In this document: positions 1-6,117 of the stretch, piece after piece
Position numbering within the stretch: the stretch's first letter is position 1
Layout: each line of letters starts with the position of its first letter
NCBI GenBank assembly: GCA_031290405.1
Contig: JAITNO010000127.1
Coordinates: forward strand, 1 to 9,903
Length of the DNA: 9,903 nucleotides
Direction: 5' to 3'
DNA from: Spirochaetaceae bacterium
GTDB lineage: Bacteria > Spirochaetota > Spirochaetia > Treponematales > Breznakiellaceae
Position numbers and translations under genes: made by a program
Notes under the pieces: generated by a model
Seen by the model: the letters and a program-made list of their open reading frames with translations, nothing else
Database searches by the model: none
Told to the model about the DNA's origin: nothing

Positions 1-120
1 AGGCGCTTCTTGCGCCCTACGGGGCTATGCCCCCAGCAATAGGCTTTAAGGTTGAACTCTGCGTTCCCCAGCTTTCGGCTTTGTTTTAGTAAAGAGGAAG
101 AGGGGAGGAGGGGGGCGCGG
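1..120 (+). repeat. Family R repeat, copy R1 (cut by window start)
   Basis: First of three tandem copies of a GC-rich repeat of about 125 bp. Visible in order: hairpin GGCGC-TTCTT-GCGCC, then CCTACGG, hairpin GGGGC-TAT-GCCCC, the block TTCCCCAGCTTTCGGCTTTG at 64-83, and a purine tract (94-116) ending in six Gs. The copy is entered part-way, so it continues upstream of the window. Its end lacks the full G6-CGCG-C6 palindrome seen in R2 and R3 and runs straight into R2. I see no convincing gene here: the open frames show no ribosome binding site and re-occur wherever the repeat does. Confidence 0.85.
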
Positions 121-252
121 CGCCACAGGCGCGTCTTGCGCCCTACGGGGCCACGCCCCCAGCACTACGCTTCGGGGCTGAAGGCCGCCTTCCCCAGCTT
201 TCGGCTTTGTTTTCACAGAGAGGAAGAGGGAAGAAGGGGGGCGCGCCCCCCT
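121..252 (+). repeat. Family R repeat, copy R2
   Basis: Full copy. It starts CGCCACAGGCGC (shared exactly with the copy at 9504), has the same two hairpins and CCCCAGCTTTCGGCTTTG block, then a T-run, a purine tract (217-241) and the perfect 16-bp palindrome GGGGGGCGCGCCCCCC at 236-251. The GGGGC hairpin is kept as GGGGCCACGCCCC. Confidence 0.85.
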
Positions 253-378
253 GAGCGCTTCTTGCGGCCTACGGCGCTATGCCCCCAGCGGTAGGCTTTT
301 TATCCGCAAGCTGCCTTCCCCAGCTTTCGGCTTTGTTTTCACAGAGAGGAAGAGGGGAGGAGGGGGGCGCGCCCCCCT
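253..378 (+). repeat. Family R repeat, copy R3
   Basis: Third tandem copy, nearly identical to R2 from the TTCCCCAGCTTTCGG block onward. Its first hairpin has diverged (GAGCGCTTCTTGCGGCC). It ends with a purine tract and the perfect palindrome GGGGGGCGCGCCCCCC at 362-377, which overlaps the start of module B. Confidence 0.85.
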
Positions 379-473
379 AAGCGCGCACTTCGCCCGGCGA
401 TGGGCCGCGGCAAACCGGGGCCTTTGTCGCCCCATCGCCGCCCTTGCGCGGGTAGCGCCCTTCGTCGTGCAAG
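357..473 (+). repeat. Module B, 117-bp dispersed repeat (forward copy)
   Basis: By eye this aligns without gaps to the reverse complement of 6001-6117, with about 11 mismatches in 117 bases (about 90% identity). It begins in the purine tract and palindrome shared with family R, then has a distinct body. The body contains a perfect 10-bp inverted pair, CGGCGATGGG (395-404) and CCCATCGCCG (431-440), with a 26-base loop. It ends at CGTGCAAG. No convincing gene; the open frame on either strand has no ribosome site. Confidence 0.85.
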
Positions 474-630
474 TTCCCCGCGACAGTCCATTCGCATTGA
501 GGTTGTAAATTCGCGCCGCTGTCGCGGCGTCCCCCCAGCGGGGGCCAGCCCCTACAGCCCCCCCGCCACCCCCGCTGGGAGGCCTTAAAAAAACCTCCCA
601 GACCCACCCATAACGGGCCGCTGCCAAGCG
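474..630. other. Gene-free spacer with three hairpins
   Basis: Between module B and array A. Three perfect dyads are visible: CGCCGC-TGTC-GCGGCG at 514-529, CCCCC-AGC-GGGGG at 532-544, and an 8-bp stem CTGGGAGG (575-582) with CCTCCCAG (594-601) around an A-rich loop. The third, read on the minus strand, puts seven Ts in the loop rather than after the stem, so it is not a standard intrinsic terminator. No gene or known RNA recognised. Confidence 0.55.
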
Positions 631-712
631 AGGCCAACCGTTCACACGGCGAACCAACTCGTTCACACGGCAAACCAACTCGTTCACACGTGTAACCAAC
701 TTGTTCACACCT

Positions 713-729
713 GTAACTGACCCAGTTAC
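713..729. repeat. Hairpin at left edge of array A
   Basis: GTAACTG-ACC-CAGTTAC: a perfect 7-bp stem with a 3-base loop. It replaces the AACNNGTT core of the unit starting at 713. Confidence 0.8.
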
Positions 730-840
730 GAAGCAAACCAACTCGTTCACGAAGCAAACCAACTCGTTCACGAAGCAAACCAACCCGTTCACGAAGCAAA
801 CCAACTCGTTCACGAAGCAAACCAACCCGTTCACGAAGCA

Positions 841-874
841 AACCAACTTGGTTACAGGTGTAACTAAGTTGGTT
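841..874. repeat. 34-bp near-perfect palindrome at right edge of array A
   Basis: AACCAACTT (841-849) pairs with AAGTTGGTT (866-874). GTTACA (851-856) pairs with TGTAAC (859-864). The only non-Watson-Crick pair is 850/865 (G opposite T), and two bases remain in the centre. It lies on the boundary where the array switches from forward to inverted units. Confidence 0.85.
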
Positions 875-1006
875 ACAGGTGTGAACAAGTTGGTTGCACG
901 GCAAACCAACTCGTTCACACGGCAAACCAAACCGTTCACACGGCGTTCTGATGCAGAAATACGGCGCTCTGATGCAACTCCGCGCGAAACTGACGCAAAA
1001 ACACGG

Positions 1007-1135
1007 CACGCCAGACCGGCCGCACACAAGAAAAGACCGGCGGGCAACAGCCATCACCCAAGTTCCCTCTTCCCTTATCCCTCTTCCCTCGAAGGGGGCT
1101 CCCCACTCAGTCTTTTTATGGTATGCTGAGCCGTC
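1007..1135. other. Upstream region of the TPR-like gene with polypyrimidine direct repeat
   Basis: Holds a pyrimidine tract, 1063-1090, broken by one A. Within it TCCCTCTTCCCT occurs twice (1064-1075 and 1078-1089). TATGCT at 1122-1127 resembles a -10 box but has no matching -35 at the usual distance, so I do not call a promoter. Confidence 0.5.
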
Positions 1136-2935
1136 TTGAAAACAAAAACGCTTGTAAAAGCCGCCTGCGCAATGGGATTGTTCTCGATCGTCGCCTTCTT
1201 GGGGCTGCTCGCCTATGCGCTCGTCGGGCGCGCGGGGGGCGGCGGCTCCTATGGATCAGGCGGCGGAAGCTTCGCCGAAAAACTCTCATCGTTCGACGCG
1301 CTCTCCGCACGGAAGGACGGCGAAGAAGGCTCACTCGGACGGGAACGCCTTGACGACAGGGGGGCGGCGACTCTGCTCGACGCGCTTGAAAAGACGGCCA
1401 CAGGCGCGGAAGAACAGCTTTCCGTGTTAAAACGACGCCGCAAACTGGCGCAAGAACGGCCCGCGGCGGCGCCCGATTACGCCGCCGCCTCGCGCCGCGC
1501 CGCCGAACGCTTCCCCCATTCGGCGGCCCTCGCGGCCCTCGCGGGCGAAGCCCTGCACCAGGCGCGCTCAGGGGGGCGCGCCGCCGGCTCAAATGCCGCC
1601 GCCGCGGAGGCAAGCGAGGCAAACGAGCTCTTCAGGGCATACGCGAAGACGCTCTCCGAGTCCGGCCCGCTTGGAGAGAAATCCTTCCTGCCCATCGCCT
1701 TCGCGCTCTACGCCCTCGGCGGATCCTGGTGCGACGCGGAGGAGGCGATGCGGGTCAGGCGCGCCGACGCGCTGTTTTCCGCCGCGGCGACTCATCTGTC
1801 CGGGGAGCCCTTTGAAGGCGCCTCCGTCGACGCCGCCATCTTGAACATCCTCGAAAACAACTACTCCGCGGCCGCCGCGCGCCTCGGCCCTCTCTGGGAC
1901 GCCGCGCCCGCGTCCGCAGACCGAGGCAAGACGGACGAGTTCCTTGCCCAGTACGCGTACGATTTCGGCAACCTCGTGCGCGCCGCCGAGATCTGGACAA
2001 ACAAAGCCGGCAGCGAAGACCTCGCGCGCGCCGCCGACGCGCTCTTCCTTGCAGGGCGAACCGAAAACGCCCGCCAGATGTGGAGCCTGCTCGCCGGAGG
2101 CGCCGCGGCGGACGCCGTGGAGCGCACGCCGAAAGCAATCCGCTTGCGGAGCCTTTACAACCTTGCCGGAAGCGCCGCTCAAGAGGCGGACGCCGCCGCG
2201 CCCCTGGACGCCTTGATGGCGGAGTCAAACGGCGACCAAAGCCCCTCCGTCCTGTACGGATCCATACGCTGGACGCGCGCGCGGAACGATGAAAGCGCCC
2301 GCGCCGCCCTCATCAACCACCCCTTCGGAGCCGACGACCCGCTCATCGCCCTCGAACTTTTTAGGCGGAGCCTGTCCGAAACGCCGCTCGACCGTTCCAT
2401 CGCCGGCGTCTGGACTCTCCTGGAACGTTACAACTATGAATCGCGGCTTTCCCAGTGGGCCGCGTGGTATTTCGCCTGGACGCGGCGCTTTGACGAGACA
2501 AGCTTCCTCATTAAGAACGCCCAAAGGGGCGGACTCTCCGGCGCGTGGCTTCCCTTCAACCGCGGCCTGCTGCTCATCCTGCAAGGCGACTACGCGGCCG
2601 CCAACGCGGAACTGGAATCGGCCGCACGCGCCTGTGGCCGGGCTGACGTTCCCTGGCACATCAGCGCGAACCGCGCCCTCATCAAAGAAGCCCAGCACGA
2701 TTTCCAGGGCGCGCTCGCCGACTGCACCCGCGCCGCCGGAGCCCTCGAAGACGAGCGCCCCACCGATCCCCAAGCCCGCGCGCAAGCCGCCCGCCTCTAC
2801 CTCAAAGCGGCGCGCTCCTACGCCGCGTTGGGCCGTAAAGACGAAGAACGCGCCGCCGTCCTCAAGGCCTCCGCCCTTGACGGAGGAAACATCGACGTTC
2901 GCGTGGCCAGAGGGAGGCTGGGCGACATCGATTAG
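1136..2935 (+). CDS. Membrane-anchored TPR-like repeat protein, function unknown
   Basis: A 599-residue protein. After a short basic start (MKTKTLVK) comes one hydrophobic segment at about residues 9-30, then a Gly/Ser linker (33-45). The rest is a long Ala-rich, helical body, so I infer it is anchored in the inner membrane with the body in the periplasm. Helix pairs with TPR character are clearest at the C-terminus: around 474-500 (LLLILQGDYAAANAELESA), 511-538 (HDFQGALADCTRA) and 551-580 (YAALGRKDEERAAVLKAS). Such repeats bind protein partners; the partner is unknown. The start is TTG at 1136 without a clear Shine-Dalgarno. It is preferred because it supplies the positive charges before the membrane segment; the next ATG (residue 13) would cut into that segment. 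thrC follows about 50 bases on and may be co-transcribed. I cannot name a family. Confidence 0.85.
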   Translation: MKTKTLVKAACAMGLFSIVAFLGLLAYALVGRAGGGGSYGSGGGSFAEKLSSFDALSARKDGEEGSLGRERLDDRGAATLLDALEKTATGAEEQLSVLKRRRKLAQERPAAAPDYAAASRRAAERFPHSAALAALAGEALHQARSGGRAAGSNAAAAEASEANELFRAYAKTLSESGPLGEKSFLPIAFALYALGGSWCDAEEAMRVRRADALFSAAATHLSGEPFEGASVDAAILNILENNYSAAAARLGPLWDAAPASADRGKTDEFLAQYAYDFGNLVRAAEIWTNKAGSEDLARAADALFLAGRTENARQMWSLLAGGAAADAVERTPKAIRLRSLYNLAGSAAQEADAAAPLDALMAESNGDQSPSVLYGSIRWTRARNDESARAALINHPFGADDPLIALELFRRSLSETPLDRSIAGVWTLLERYNYESRLSQWAAWYFAWTRRFDETSFLIKNAQRGGLSGAWLPFNRGLLLILQGDYAAANAELESAARACGRADVPWHISANRALIKEAQHDFQGALADCTRAAGALEDERPTDPQARAQAARLYLKAARSYAALGRKDEERAAVLKASALDGGNIDVRVARGRLGDID

Positions 2936-2986
2936 CCCGCAGGCTCGGCATAGACGAAACGCGCGAAAAGCCGTATCATGGGCGCC

Positions 2987-4309
2987 ATGCGTTACTACAG
3001 CACCCGCAAGCGCGCGGAACCCGCCACCTTTGCGCGCGCCGCGTTAAGCGGACTCGCACCCGACGGCGGCCTCTACGTGCCCGAAGACATCCCCCCCTGC
3101 CGCGCCGCCGTCAAAACATCGCTCCCCACCATGAGCTTCCTCGACATAGCCTTCGAGACGCTCCGCCCCTTCATGGACGCCGACTTGAGCGACGGCGCAT
3201 TGCGGGATCTGTGCGCCGGGGCCTTCACCTTTGACGCGCCGCTGCGGCTCATCCGGGAGGCGCCCTGCGGTCCGCCCGTCCGGCGCATCCTCGAGCTCTT
3301 CCACGGGCCCACCGCCGCCTTCAAAGATTTCGGCGCGCGATTCATGGCGAGGATGTTCTCTTACCTGCGTCGCGGCGCGGACAAACCGCTTGACATCCTC
3401 GTCGCCACATCCGGCGACACCGGAGGCGCCGTCGCCGCCGGCTTTTCCGGCGTCGACGGCGTCCGCGTTACCGTGCTCTACCCCCAGGGACGGGTCTCCC
3501 CCCTCCAGGAAAAGCAGATAGCCGGACTCGGCGGCAACATCTTCGCCCTCGCCGTCCAGGGAAGCTTCGACGACTGCCAACGCCTCGTCAAAGCGGCGTT
3601 TGCGTGCGCCCCCCTCCGCGAAAAGCTCGACCTGAGCTCGGCAAACTCCATCAACATCGCGCGCCTCCTCCCCCAGGCCGTCTACCACTGCGCAGGCGCC
3701 GCCGCCTTCCTGAGGGCCGCCCCCAGCGCGGCGCCGTCCGCCGTCCTCTCCGTCCCCAGCGGCAACTTCGGCAACCTTGTCGCCGGCCTCTACGCCCAAG
3801 CTATGGGCGCCCCCATCGCCCGCTTCATCGCCGCCACCAACATCAACAAGACCATCCCCGATTACCTCGAATCAGGCGTCTACCGCGCCCGCCATTCAGA
3901 GCCAACCATCTCCAACGCCATGGACGTCGGCGACCCCAGCAACTACGAACGCCTCGCCGCACACTGGACCATCGACCAGTTGCGCGCCCTCGTCTCCGGC
4001 GCCCACGCAAGCGACGAGGAAACCCGCCAAACCATACGCGCCGTCCACACCCGTACCGGCCGCATCCTCGACCCCCACAGCGCCGTCGCCTGGAAAGCCG
4101 CGGACGCCCTCATCGAAAGGGGCGCCGTCGACCGCAAGAACGTCATCGTGTTGGGGACCGCCCACCCCGCCAAGTTCGCCGGAACCGTCGAGCCCCTCGT
4201 CGGCCCCATCCCCGTCCCCCCTCAACTGGCCGGCGCGGAAGGACTCAAGGCCCATTCCCGCGTCATAAGCGCAAGCGGCGAGGCCCTCCTGGACGCGCTG
4301 CTGGGCTAA
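2987..4309 (+). CDS. thrC: Threonine synthase (PLP enzyme)
   Basis: Converts O-phospho-L-homoserine to L-threonine and phosphate, the last step of threonine synthesis, in the cytoplasm. Counting from the ATG at 2987 (440 residues): the PLP lysine is K113 in the motif HGPTAAFKDFGARFMA; TSGDTGG at 141-147 is the next conserved loop; SGNFGN at 258-263 is the expected PLP phosphate-binding loop. The length fits the E. coli/yeast-type family. An in-frame ATG at 2978 would add MGA. I chose 2987 because MRYYSTR is the typical family N-terminus. Neither start has a good ribosome site. It sits between the TPR-like gene and flgB, an unusual place for an amino-acid gene. Its coding strand is strongly C-rich (27 C to 13 G in 3901-3960), unlike the flagellar genes after it. 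Confidence 0.96.
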   Translation: MRYYSTRKRAEPATFARAALSGLAPDGGLYVPEDIPPCRAAVKTSLPTMSFLDIAFETLRPFMDADLSDGALRDLCAGAFTFDAPLRLIREAPCGPPVRRILELFHGPTAAFKDFGARFMARMFSYLRRGADKPLDILVATSGDTGGAVAAGFSGVDGVRVTVLYPQGRVSPLQEKQIAGLGGNIFALAVQGSFDDCQRLVKAAFACAPLREKLDLSSANSINIARLLPQAVYHCAGAAAFLRAAPSAAPSAVLSVPSGNFGNLVAGLYAQAMGAPIARFIAATNINKTIPDYLESGVYRARHSEPTISNAMDVGDPSNYERLAAHWTIDQLRALVSGAHASDEETRQTIRAVHTRTGRILDPHSAVAWKAADALIERGAVDRKNVIVLGTAHPAKFAGTVEPLVGPIPVPPQLAGAEGLKAHSRVISASGEALLDALLG

Positions 4310-4322
4310 GGCCTTTACTCAA

Positions 4323-4336
4323 GGCGCGAATGCGCC
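4323..4336 (+). other. Small hairpin in the thrC-flgB gap
   Basis: GGCGC-GAAT-GCGCC, a perfect 5-bp stem with a 4-base loop. No T-run follows, so it is a poor terminator. It overlaps the candidate -10 element at 4334. Confidence 0.45.
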
Positions 4337-4341
4337 GATAC
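4334..4341 (+). promoter_or_regulatory. Candidate sigma-28-type -10 element upstream of flgB
   Basis: GCCGATAC matches seven of eight bases of the flagellar sigma factor -10 consensus GCCGATAA. The -35 expected near 4315-4318 reads TTAC rather than TAAA, so support is partial. Transcription would begin near 4348, just ahead of the ribosome site at 4351, giving a short leader. Confidence 0.3.
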
Positions 4342-4363
4342 ATAGGGAGGGGAGGATCCGCTT

Positions 4364-4774
4364 ATGAACAATTTTTTCAAAACGGTTGACCTTATACACC
4401 GAACGCTCGACGCCGAGACGGTGCGGCGGGAGGCGATAGCGAACAACCTGGCGAACGCCGAGGTGCCAAACTTCAAACGCAGCGAGGTGAACTTCGAATC
4501 GAGCCTGCGCCGCGCGCTTGAGTCCGAGGGACAGAGGCCTTTGGTCGAGATGACGGGGAGCGACCCGCGCCACCTGTCGAACTATCAGCCGCTTGATTAC
4601 CGCGACGTCCGCCCGCGCCGTACGCTGGATTATCTTACCCAGTCGAAATCCAATGGGAACAATGTGGATGCGGAGAAGGAGTTTCAGCTTTTGATAGAGA
4701 ATCAGATTAAGTATATGCTGCTGGCGCAGTCGGCGGCGTTTGAGTTTCGCCAGGTGAGTACCGCGTTGCGGTAA
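4364..4774 (+). CDS. flgB: Flagellar proximal rod protein FlgB
   Basis: A 136-residue rod subunit that assembles on the MS ring at the base of the flagellar rod, in the periplasm, exported by the flagellar type III system. The conserved N-terminal rod/hook motif is at 27-38 (NNLANAEVPNFK), followed by RSEVNFESSLRRAL, typical of spirochaete FlgB. GNNVDAEKE at 98-106 and the C-terminal helix LLIENQIKYMLLAQSAAFEFRQ complete the fold. Length is normal. A strong ribosome site, GGAGG at 4351-4355, lies 8 bases before the ATG. First gene of a flgB-flgC-fliE operon; flgC begins 18 bases after the stop. The coding strand is G-rich, opposite to thrC. Confidence 0.97.
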   Translation: MNNFFKTVDLIHRTLDAETVRREAIANNLANAEVPNFKRSEVNFESSLRRALESEGQRPLVEMTGSDPRHLSNYQPLDYRDVRPRRTLDYLTQSKSNGNNVDAEKEFQLLIENQIKYMLLAQSAAFEFRQVSTALR

Positions 4775-4792
4775 AAGGAAAGGTAAAAGAAC

Positions 4793-5254
4793 ATGGGATT
4801 ATTTAACGCCATCAACATCGCATCTTCGGGGATGAGCGCCGAGCGGCTCCGCTCGGATGCGGTTGCGGACAACATTGCCAACGCGACGACGACGCGGACG
4901 GCCGACGGCGGCCCCTACCGGCGCAGCCGCGTCATCATGCGCCCGCGCGTCGAGCAGGCCTATTGGCGCAGCCCCTTCCTGCCGGACGGCATGGACCGCG
5001 GCCCTGGGCAGGGAGTGCGCGTCGCGGAGATTCAGAAGGACGATGCGCCGCCGCGTCTGGTCTACGACCCGACTCATCCTGACGCGGTTAAGAGCGGGGA
5101 CCGGCAAGGCTATGTGGAGATGCCGAACGTCGACATTGTTACCGAGATGGTCGACATGATTGCCGCCTCCCGCGCTTACGAGGCGAACGCCTCCGTCGTG
5201 GAGGGCTCGAAGACGATGTTTTTACGCGCGCTTGACATTGGCGCCAGGACGTAA
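4793..5254 (+). CDS. flgC: Flagellar proximal rod protein FlgC
   Basis: A 153-residue rod subunit, partner of FlgB. The N-terminal rod motif is at 26-32 (DNIANAT). The middle segment YWRSPFLPDGMDRGPGQGVRV (58-78) is spirochaete-like. The C-terminus carries the family signature YVEMPNVDIVTEMVDMIAAS plus RAYEAN, at 107-132. A purine-rich ribosome site (AAAGGAAAGG, about 4775-4783) precedes the ATG. It is separated from flgB by 18 bases and from fliE by 11, so the three are almost certainly co-transcribed. Confidence 0.97.
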   Translation: MGLFNAINIASSGMSAERLRSDAVADNIANATTTRTADGGPYRRSRVIMRPRVEQAYWRSPFLPDGMDRGPGQGVRVAEIQKDDAPPRLVYDPTHPDAVKSGDRQGYVEMPNVDIVTEMVDMIAASRAYEANASVVEGSKTMFLRALDIGART

Positions 5255-5265
5255 AGGGGGGATCT

Positions 5266-5733
5266 ATGTTGACTCTTAAACCTGAATTGCAGCGCCTTAA
5301 TCCGCTTGCCATGACGACGCGGGATCCGCGGCACATTGCCTCCGCGGGGACGGTGGGTTTTGCGGGTGGGCGGGACCACGGCGGGGCGGTGAGCGACTTG
5401 TCGGCCGCGGCTGGGCAGGGCGCGGCTATGGGCGCGTTGGGCTCGAAGATTGGCGCCCAGGCTGTGCTCCGCGACGGCAGTCTGGGCGCGGCGGGGCTTA
5501 ACAGGAGCGACGGGTCGAGCTTTGCCGACGTGATGCTGGGCGCGATTGACAAGGTATCCGCGATGAACACGCGCGCTTCGGACCTTGCGCAGCAGGCGAT
5601 AGTCTCACCTGAATCTGTGGACATCCACGACATTACGATTGCTCAGGCGGAGGCGCAGCTGAGTTTGAGCATTGCTCAGACGTTCTTGAGCCGCTTGACG
5701 CAATCATGGAAGGATTTGATTAACACGAGATAG
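5266..5733 (+). CDS. fliE: Flagellar hook-basal body protein FliE
   Basis: FliE joins the rod to the MS ring (FliF) and is needed for flagellar protein export. The conserved domain is the C-terminal part, about residues 85-155, with VDIHDITIAQAEAQLSLSIA at 118-137 and the ending SWKDLINTR. At 155 residues it is longer than enteric FliE (about 104). The extra is a Gly/Ala-rich N-terminal stretch (about 28-80). A strong ribosome site (AAGGGGGG, 5254-5261) just before ATG 5266 supports the long form. The stop is TAG followed by another TAG; repeat DNA begins immediately after. fliF, the usual next gene, is absent from this window. Confidence 0.93.
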   Translation: MLTLKPELQRLNPLAMTTRDPRHIASAGTVGFAGGRDHGGAVSDLSAAAGQGAAMGALGSKIGAQAVLRDGSLGAAGLNRSDGSSFADVMLGAIDKVSAMNTRASDLAQQAIVSPESVDIHDITIAQAEAQLSLSIAQTFLSRLTQSWKDLINTR

Positions 5734-5736
5734 TAG

Positions 5737-5754
5737 TTTTTTGCAGTGGCCTAC
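5737..5754 (+). repeat. Repeat-family boundary motif after fliE stop
   Basis: TTTTTTGCAGTGGCCTAC, identical to 9396-9413 and nearly identical to 5903-5920 (CAGC for CAGT). At each site it precedes family R sequence, so it probably marks the left edge of the element. Here it begins three bases after the fliE stop, directly after the second TAG. Confidence 0.7.
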
Positions 5755-5840
5755 CGCCCGCCGCGGGCGGTTTTTGCGGCCTACGGCCCGCCACGGGCGG
5801 TTTTTGCGGCCTACGGCCCGCCACAGGCGGTTTTTGCGGC
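5751..5840 (+). repeat. Three tandem 30-bp repeats carrying terminator hairpins
   Basis: Units at 5751-5780, 5781-5810 and 5811-5840. Each has CTAC, a GC-rich hairpin, TTTTT and GCGGC. The hairpin is perfect in unit 1, has one mismatch in unit 2 and two in unit 3. The unit resembles the head of family R (GCCACAGGCGCTTTTTGCGC followed by CCTACGG), so it looks like local amplification of that head. Confidence 0.9.
5754..5775 (+). terminator. Rho-independent terminator of the flgB-flgC-fliE operon
   Basis: CCGCCCG (5754-5760) pairs perfectly with CGGGCGG (5764-5770) around the loop CCG, followed at once by TTTTT. It lies 21 bases past the fliE stop. Two weaker copies follow 30 and 60 bases downstream. 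Confidence 0.8.
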
Positions 5841-5977
5841 CTACGGCGCTGCGCCCCGGCAATGCGCCTTGTGTTTGCAGGTTGCGTTCCCCCGCTTTGG
5901 GTTCTTTTGCAGCGGCCTACGGCGCTGCGCCCCGGCAATGCGCCTTGTGTTTGCAGGTTGCGTTCCCCCGCTTTGGG
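5836..5977 (+). repeat. 66-bp perfect direct repeat (diverged family R pair)
   Basis: 5836-5901 and 5912-5977 are identical, with a 76-base step. Each carries CCTACGGCGCTGCGCCCC, CAATGCGCCTTGTG and CGTTCCCCCGCTTTGGG. These line up with the CCTACGGGGCT, ATACGCCTTATG and CCCTCCCCAGCCTTGGG blocks of the family R copy at 9504. No convincing gene: the open frames have no ribosome site. Confidence 0.9.
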
Positions 5978-6000
5978 CCTCCGCAAAGAGTTCGGGGGGG

Positions 6001-6117
6001 CTTGCACGATGAATGACGCTACCCAAGCAAGGGCGGCGATGAGGCGGCAAAGGCCCCGGGTTGCAACGGCCCATCGCCGGGCGAAGTGCGCGCTCAGGGG
6101 GGCGCGCCCCCCTCCTC
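6001..6117 (-). repeat. Module B, inverted copy
   Basis: Reverse complement of 357-473 with about 11 mismatches and no gaps. It includes the perfect palindrome GGGGGGCGCGCCCCCC at 6097-6112. On the minus strand its purine tract follows the mnmE stop (TAG, 6124-6122), so the element reaches the end of that gene. The inner CGGCGATGGG stem is kept except for one G opposite T. Confidence 0.85.

Larger units (their letters stand above)
694..895. repeat. Perfect 24-bp inverted repeat around array A core
   Basis: Bases 694-717 (starting AACCAACTTGTT) are the exact reverse complement of 872-895 (ending AACAAGTTGGTT). They enclose the direct 21-bp units. If transcribed, a 24-bp stem with a loop of about 154 bases could form. 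Confidence 0.9.
629..1006. repeat. 21-bp tandem array A with inverted edges
   Basis: The 21-base unit is best preserved as CAAACCAACTCGTTCACGAA plus G. Units start at 650, 671, 692, 713 and 734, then continue every 21 bases to 923. Five near-identical units (734-838) differ only by CTC or CCC in the middle. Units from 944, 965 and 986 have lost most of the sequence but keep the 21-base step, so the array decays toward the downstream gene. Nine units keep the dyad AACNNGTT at the same position. Several frames are open on both strands because no unit contains a stop, so openness is weak evidence for coding. No ribosome binding site is visible. Confidence 0.9.

Noticed and set aside
575..601. 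Intrinsic terminator on the minus strand
   Set aside because: The T-run is inside the loop, not after the stem, and no minus-strand gene ends here.
734..838. Array A as a CRISPR array
   Set aside because: Pure 21-bp tandem repeats without spacers.
694..895. Integron attC sites (AAC/GTT cores)
   Set aside because: AAC and GTT are frequent here, but the neighbouring bases do not fit RYYYAAC/GTTRRRY consistently and there is no cassette gene or integrase.
277..1057. Long minus-strand open frames (256 and 226 residues) across the 5' repeats
   Set aside because: Openness follows from stop-free 21-bp units and GC-rich repeats. Several frames on both strands are open at once, no ribosome site is seen, and related peptides appear wherever the repeat does.
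1..1135. tRNA or other known RNA gene in the gene-free blocks
   Set aside because: No cloverleaf landmarks (such as a GGTTCGAATCC-like T arm) were found in any of the three intergenic blocks.
3604..4389. 261-residue Arg/Pro-rich frame over thrC
   Set aside because: Out-of-frame shadow of thrC, typical of GC-rich DNA.
5741..6016. Small open frames between fliE and mnmE
   Set aside because: They consist only of the 30-bp and 76-bp repeats, overlap in different frames and lack a ribosome site.
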